Assembly: GCF_013340935.1 (NCBI RefSeq)
Contig: NZ_WHOS01000004.1
Location: 124,001 to 188,000 of the forward strand
DNA length: 64,000 bases
Direction of reading: 5' to 3'
Source: Azospirillum melinis
Lineage (GTDB): Bacteria > Pseudomonadota > Alphaproteobacteria > Azospirillales > Azospirillaceae
Of the stretch, positions 58,782 through 64,000 are shown piece by piece. Below the pieces are notes generated by a model. The model was not told the DNA's origin. It did not search any database and saw only the letters and a program-made list of their open reading frames with translations. Each line of letters opens with the position of its first letter. Within the stretch, counting starts at the first letter, position 1. A program made the translations under genes and the position numbers.

Positions 58782-60337
58782 GGCGTCTCTCCGTCAAGCC
58801 CGGCGGCGGCGGCTTGGGTGGCGGCTTGGGCGATCAGGTCGCGCAGCGCCGTCTTGGTGGCGTCGTCCAGCGCCTCGCCGATCTTCGGCGGGCGGGCGGC
58901 GACCAGTCCGGCCAGCGCCGCCTGGAAGCGGGGAATCGCCCTCAGCGGCAGCCCGTCCAGCGTGCCGTCGGCGAGCGCCAGCAGCTGTGCCGCCTGGACC
59001 GCCAGCGGCCAGGGCGACAGATGGCGCTGGGCCAGCAGGGCGCGCATGCGCTGGCCGTGCGCCACCGCCTTGCGGGTCCGTTCGTCCACCAGACCGCCGA
59101 AGCGGGTGAAGACCTCCAGCTCCAGGAACTGGGCGTAATCGAGCCGCAGCGGTTCGGCCAGGGCGCGCAGCACCGGCGGCTGCGCCTTGCCGCCGACGCG
59201 CGACACGCTGCGGCCGATGTCGACCGCCGGCTTCTGCCCTTCGTAGAACAGCTTGGCATCCAGGCAGACCTGGCCGTCGGTGATCGAGATCAGGTTGGTC
59301 GGGATGTAGGCCGACAGGTTGCCGCCCTGGGTCTCGGCGATGGGAAGGGCGGTCAGCGACCCGCCGCCCCTGGCCGGGCTGAGCTTGGCGGCACGCTCCA
59401 GCAGGCGGCTGTGCAGGTAAAACACGTCGCCCGGATAGGCCTCCCGCCCCGGCGGGCGGCGCAGCAGAAGCGACAATTGGCGATGGACCGCCGCATGCTT
59501 GGACAGATCGTCGACGATCACCAGGGCGTGGCGGCCGCTGTCGCGGAAATGCTCGGCCATGGTGAAGCCGGCATAGGGGGCCAGCCATTGCAGGCCGGGG
59601 GCGGAATCAGCGGCGGCGACGACGAACAGGGTGCGCGCAGCCGCGCCCCCCTGCCGCACCGCCTCGATGGCCGCGCGGACGCCCGACGCCTTCTGGCCGA
59701 TGGCGACATAGACGCAGAACACGTCACCATCCGTCTGGTTGAGGATGGCGTCCACCGCGATGGCGGTCTTGCCGGTGGCGCGGTCGCCGATCAACAACTC
59801 GCGCTGGCCGCGGCCGAGCGGGAACATGGCGTCGATGACCGCGGTACCGGTCAGCAGCGGTTCGGACACCGCCGCCCGCTCCGCGATGGTCGGGGCGGGG
59901 CGCTCCACCGGCTCCCAGCGCTCGGCCTCGACCGGCGGGCCGCCCTCCAGAGAGTTGCCGTCGAGCGGGTTGCCGAGCGGATCGACCACCCGGCCCATCA
60001 GCCCGTCGCCGACCGGCACGCGCAGCACCGTCCCGGTGCCATGGACGGTGCCGCCGGCCATGACCGCCGAGGCATCGCCCAGCAGGACGCAGCCGATCAG
60101 CCCGTCCAGATCCATGGCGAGACCGGCGACGCCGCCGGGAAACAGCAGCAGTTCGTCGACCCGGACGTCGGGCAGGCCGGAGACATGGGCGATGCCGTCG
60201 CCCACCGACTCCACGCGCCCGACCGATTCCAGCCGCGCAGCCGTCTCCAGCCCATCGAGCCGGCGCAGCGTGCCCGGCATCCAGGCGTTGAGCGCTTCCT
60301 TAAGCGACGGCGTCGGCAGTGTGTCTTTCGGAGTCAT
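58778..60337 (-). CDS. atpA: N-type ATPase alpha subunit
   Basis: Non-catalytic nucleotide-binding subunit of the F1-like head, 519 residues. P-loop [16 protein letters not shown] (~residue 173), with the upstream [11 protein letters not shown] and downstream [15 protein letters not shown] and [40 protein letters not shown] segments. The N-terminus [20 protein letters not shown] differs from housekeeping AtpA, as in other N-ATPases. It overlaps the end of atpF by 38 bases, so the start at 60337 is embedded in that gene. Confidence 0.96.
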   Translation of the reverse strand: MTPKDTLPTPSLKEALNAWMPGTLRRLDGLETAARLESVGRVESVGDGIAHVSGLPDVRVDELLLFPGGVAGLAMDLDGLIGCVLLGDASAVMAGGTVHGTGTVLRVPVGDGLMGRVVDPLGNPLDGNSLEGGPPVEAERWEPVERPAPTIAERAAVSEPLLTGTAVIDAMFPLGRGQRELLIGDRATGKTAIAVDAILNQTDGDVFCVYVAIGQKASGVRAAIEAVRQGGAAARTLFVVAAADSAPGLQWLAPYAGFTMAEHFRDSGRHALVIVDDLSKHAAVHRQLSLLLRRPPGREAYPGDVFYLHSRLLERAAKLSPARGGGSLTALPIAETQGGNLSAYIPTNLISITDGQVCLDAKLFYEGQKPAVDIGRSVSRVGGKAQPPVLRALAEPLRLDYAQFLELEVFTRFGGLVDERTRKAVAHGQRMRALLAQRHLSPWPLAVQAAQLLALADGTLDGLPLRAIPRFQAALAGLVAARPPKIGEALDDATKTALRDLIAQAATQAAAAGLDGETP

Positions 60338-61073
60338 GACGCGTCATCTCCTCCTTCGCCTCGGCCAGCGCCTGCTTCCAGCTGCGGCGGACGACGCTGT
60401 GGGCAAAATGCAGCTCCACCCCGGCGATCAGCGACGGGTCCTCGACCAGCTCCAAGGCCACCGAACGGCCGAGCGCCGTCGCCAGCCGGTCGCGCGTCCG
60501 GGCGGTGTCGCCTTCCGGCAGCGGGGCGGCGATGGTAAGCCGCACCGGCACCGGGTCGATCCCATCGGCCAGGGCATGGCGCTGGGGCGCGCTCAAAGAC
60601 TCCACCGCCGCGCAGGCCTCGTCCAGCAGCGGCACGGTCAAGACAGCGGCGGGGGCGTCGCGCAGAAGCCGGGTCGCCAGACGGATGCCGAGATCGACGG
60701 CATGGCGCTGCAACCCCTCCAGCGCCTGCGCCCGCTCTTCGGCCAGCCGGCTGCGCGCCTCCTCCAGCGCGTGCTCGGCCTCGCCCCTGGCCTTTTCCAG
60801 CAGGGCGGCGCGTTCGGCCTCCGCCTCGGCGCGGGCGGCGGCGATCAGGCGGTCGCGCTCGGCGGGCAGGGCGGTGCGCTGGTCCTCCAGGCTTTGGCGC
60901 GCGGCTTCGGCGGCTTGGCGCGCGGCCTCGGCCTCGCTGCGGACACGCTCGGTGGCGGCCTGGCGCTCGGCGATCACCGCCAGGACCGGCCGGTAGAGGA
61001 AGCGGCGCAGCAGCCAGACCAGGATCAGGAAATTGACCGCCTGGAGCAGAAGGGTCCAACCGTCGATGTGCAT
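60300..61073 (-). CDS. atpF: N-type ATPase b subunit with delta-like C-terminal region
   Basis: Peripheral-stalk subunit, 257 residues, longer than ordinary b (~160). One N-terminal membrane helix ([20 protein letters not shown]), then a ~110-residue Ala/Glu/Arg coiled coil. The C-terminal part (~175-245: [40 protein letters not shown]) resembles the delta subunit end, explaining why the operon lacks a separate delta gene. It lies 22 bases after atpE and runs 38 bases into atpA. Confidence 0.92.
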   Translation of the reverse strand: MHIDGWTLLLQAVNFLILVWLLRRFLYRPVLAVIAERQAATERVRSEAEAARQAAEAARQSLEDQRTALPAERDRLIAAARAEAEAERAALLEKARGEAEHALEEARSRLAEERAQALEGLQRHAVDLGIRLATRLLRDAPAAVLTVPLLDEACAAVESLSAPQRHALADGIDPVPVRLTIAAPLPEGDTARTRDRLATALGRSVALELVEDPSLIAGVELHFAHSVVRRSWKQALAEAKEEMTRHDSERHTADAVA

Positions 61074-61095
61074 GACGGACCTCGCGGTTGCAGCA

Positions 61096-61335
61096 CTAGG
61101 CGAACGGATTGGCGAACAGCAGAAGCAGCGCCACGACGAGGCAGTAGATCGCCATCGTCTCGATCATCGCCAGACCGACGAACAGGGTGCGCGACAGGGT
61201 GTTGGCAGCCTCCGGCTGGCGGGCGATGGCCTCCATCGCAGCGGCGACGGCGCGGCCCTCGGCCAGCGCCGGGCCGATGGCGCCAACCGACACCGCCAGT
61301 GCCGCGCCCAGGATGCTGATGGCATGGACGTCCAT
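61096..61335 (-). CDS. atpE: N-type ATPase c subunit (rotor ring)
   Basis: Proteolipid of 79 residues, two helices joined by the polar loop ARQPEA. Helix 2 has the ion-binding carboxylate Glu59 in [20 protein letters not shown], with Thr60 and Tyr64 at positions that ligate Na+ in known Na+ rings. Helix 1 has a second carboxylate, Glu26 (ALAEGRAV), in place of the Gln of Ilyobacter. Two glutamates per site are a hallmark of N-type rings; the Burkholderia pseudomallei ring with this feature was reported to be H+-specific, so ion choice here is open. Start ATG 61335; stop TAG at 61096. Confidence 0.93.
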   Translation of the reverse strand: MDVHAISILGAALAVSVGAIGPALAEGRAVAAAMEAIARQPEAANTLSRTLFVGLAMIETMAIYCLVVALLLLFANPFA

Positions 61336-61340
61336 GGTTG

Positions 61341-62015
61341 CTACCCTTTCTCGATGGTTCCGACAGCACCGCCGATGAAGACCGCGGCGAGAATGGTGAA
61401 GATGTACGCCTGGACGAGGCCCAGCAGCAGCTCCAGCGCCATCAGCGGCACCGGCACGAACAGCCCGGCCAGCGACAGCACGATGGCGATGACGAACTCC
61501 CCGCTCATCACATTGCCGAACAGGCGGATCGACAGCGAGAAGGCGCGCGTCAGCTCCGACAGCAGGTTCAGGGGCAGCAGAAGCGGGGTGGGGTGGGCGA
61601 AGCCCTTCAGATAGCTCCACAGGCCGCGCCGGCGGATGCCCAGCGCCTGCGATGCCAGCAGCACGATCAGCGCCAGCGCCGCCGCCGTCTCCAGGAAGGC
61701 GGTCGGCGCCTTCATGCCCGGTACCAGCCCCGACAGGTTGGCGACCGCCAGATAGAGGAACAGCGTGCCCAGCAGCGGCAGGAAGGGGGTGGCGTCGGTC
61801 TGCATCGTCTCGGCGATCTGCTGGCGCAGGGTCTCCACCACCAGTTCCAGCACGGTCTGCACCGGGCTGGGCCGCTCCACCCGCAGCCGCCGGGTCGCGA
61901 GTGCGGAGCCCAGCGTCATCGCTGCCATCAGTCCCCAGGTGAGGATGACCGGCAGCGTAACCGGGACCGGGCCCAGCAGGAAGACGACCGGTGTCGTCAG
62001 CGGGGATTCGGTCAT
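61341..62015 (-). CDS. atpB: N-type ATPase a subunit
   Basis: Membrane stator subunit forming the ion half-channels. 224 residues with about five to six helices. The essential arginine is in [20 protein letters not shown], followed by [20 protein letters not shown] and [20 protein letters not shown]. It begins [20 protein letters not shown]. Its start overlaps the atpR stop (ATGA), and atpE follows after 5 bases. Confidence 0.95.
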   Translation of the reverse strand: MTESPLTTPVVFLLGPVPVTLPVILTWGLMAAMTLGSALATRRLRVERPSPVQTVLELVVETLRQQIAETMQTDATPFLPLLGTLFLYLAVANLSGLVPGMKAPTAFLETAAALALIVLLASQALGIRRRGLWSYLKGFAHPTPLLLPLNLLSELTRAFSLSIRLFGNVMSGEFVIAIVLSLAGLFVPVPLMALELLLGLVQAYIFTILAAVFIGGAVGTIEKG

Positions 62016-62314
62016 GGCATCCTCTCCTGCGGCCCCTCCTGCATCCGCCGCTCCCGCCGAAGCACCACGCTGCGCGCCAGCTGGAAACCGGCCAGCATCG
62101 CCAGCAAGGCCTCCGCCCCGCCCCAGACCGCGGCGATGGTGAAGCCGGCGGTGGCGCCGGCCAGCCGCAACAGATAGAGCGGCATCGCCCGCCGCACCCC
62201 GCCAACCACATAGAGCCGTGCCGTCGCCGCCAGCCCGCGGAAGAACAGGGTTCCCAGCGCAAGACCGGCCAGTGCCCCGGCAAGGATGGGGAGCAGATAG
62301 GGCGGCACTGTCAT
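62012..62314 (-). CDS. atpR: N-type ATPase membrane protein AtpR
   Basis: 100 residues with three hydrophobic helices ([20 protein letters not shown]; a middle one around [20 protein letters not shown]; and [16 protein letters not shown]). This gene is characteristic of N-type operons and absent from ordinary atp operons; it probably helps assemble the c ring or insert ions, but this is not established. It sits between atpQ and atpB, overlapping atpB by 4 bases and 1 base from atpQ. Confidence 0.88.
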   Translation of the reverse strand: MTVPPYLLPILAGALAGLALGTLFFRGLAATARLYVVGGVRRAMPLYLLRLAGATAGFTIAAVWGGAEALLAMLAGFQLARSVVLRRERRMQEGPQERMP

Positions 62315-62315
62315 G

Positions 62316-62590
62316 TCAGCGTTCCTGTTCGATGCGGTTCCAGGCGAGCCATCCGCCGAGCGCGACGCCTGCGACCAGCAGCGCCGCCGTCCAGAAGATT
62401 CCGCTGCCGGCCCGCTCGTCGAGCCAGCGTCCGGCGAACAGCCCGGCCAGGGTCGGGACGATCACCAGCCAGCCGAGCGCCCCGATCAGGGCAAGGTTGC
62501 GGCCCATCGGCCGTTCGCCCTCGCGCTGCCAATGCTCCCGCCGTTCACGGTGGCGGCGGACGCTGCCGGGAAGCGGATCCTTGTCGTCGG

Positions 62591-62594
<4 letters not shown>
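62316..62594 (-). CDS. atpQ: N-type ATPase membrane protein AtpQ (AtpI/AtpZ-like)
   Basis: 92 residues. A charged N-terminal part (DKDPLPGSVRRHRERREHWQ) is followed by two membrane helices (NLALIGALGWLVIVPTLAGL and IFWTAALLVAGVALGGWLAW), the AtpI/AtpZ pattern. Signature gene of the N-ATPase group. The start ATG 62594 overlaps the atpC stop by 4 bases. Likely role: assembly or Mg2+ supply, inferred from AtpI/AtpZ. Confidence 0.88.

Positions 62595-64000
<1,406 letters not shown>

Overview
The window is very GC-rich, densely coding DNA with the gene content of an alphaproteobacterium of the Rhodospirillales. Azospirillum or a close relative is my inference, not something the sequence proves. 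The basis is the petABC cytochrome bc1 operon, the ScfR-type regulator facing pccB, the single-chain methylmalonyl-CoA mutase, the cyanide-insensitive-type bd oxidase, and many exported and LysR-type proteins. I see no rRNA, tRNA, CRISPR array, prophage or insertion sequence. No gene-free gap exceeds 300 bases. Both ends cut a gene: a GMC oxidoreductase at base 1 and the ATP synthase beta subunit at base 64000.

Layout. 1-8.8 kb: accessory metabolism and transport, with a GMC oxidoreductase, a LysR regulator facing a DsbA-like/MBL-fold pair, a DMT exporter, a Na+/H+ antiporter fused to a cyclic-nucleotide-binding domain, and a second LysR. 9-15.3 kb: ClpB behind a heat-shock-like promoter, an SDR, then pabB-pabC for p-aminobenzoate. 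15.3-22.9 kb: a cluster of exported caspase-fold proteins, namely a caspase-DUF4384 protein with an EF-hand, a glycine-zipper lipoprotein, a WD40-caspase protein, a free DUF4384 protein and a small unknown. 23-33.8 kb: LysR/WrbA, glutathionyl-hydroquinone reductase, small unknowns, a SpoIIE-type phosphatase lacking a metal aspartate, topoisomerase IB, NmrA/AraC, hemF and trmL. 34-36.8 kb: petABC. 37.4-46.8 kb: an orphan receiver protein, then the propionyl-CoA module scfR <-> pccB-pccA-bioY-mutase. 46.8-52.9 kb: a ccdAB toxin-antitoxin pair overlapping a nuclease-fold gene, MarC, cioAB and two unknown proteins. 53.1-57.8 kb: xdhABC for purine oxidation. 57.9-64 kb: an N-type ATPase operon in the order atpDCQRBEFAG, on the minus strand.

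How the genes work together. PccA/PccB and the mutase convert propionyl-CoA to succinyl-CoA, apart from the epimerase, which is not here. BioY supplies biotin for PccA, and ScfR probably senses short-chain acyl-CoA and acts on a cluster of TTYGCAA boxes before pccB. petABC and cioAB are the respiratory branch; the N-ATPase is a second, ATP-driven ion pump.

The points most worth a second look are: (i) a copy of the last 30 codons of pccA placed directly after bioY; (ii) the exported caspase cluster; (iii) the ScfR box array; (iv) a helix-turn-helix gene with a hairpin sequestering its own ribosome-binding site and matching motifs downstream; and (v) enzyme families here that have lost catalytic metal ligands.
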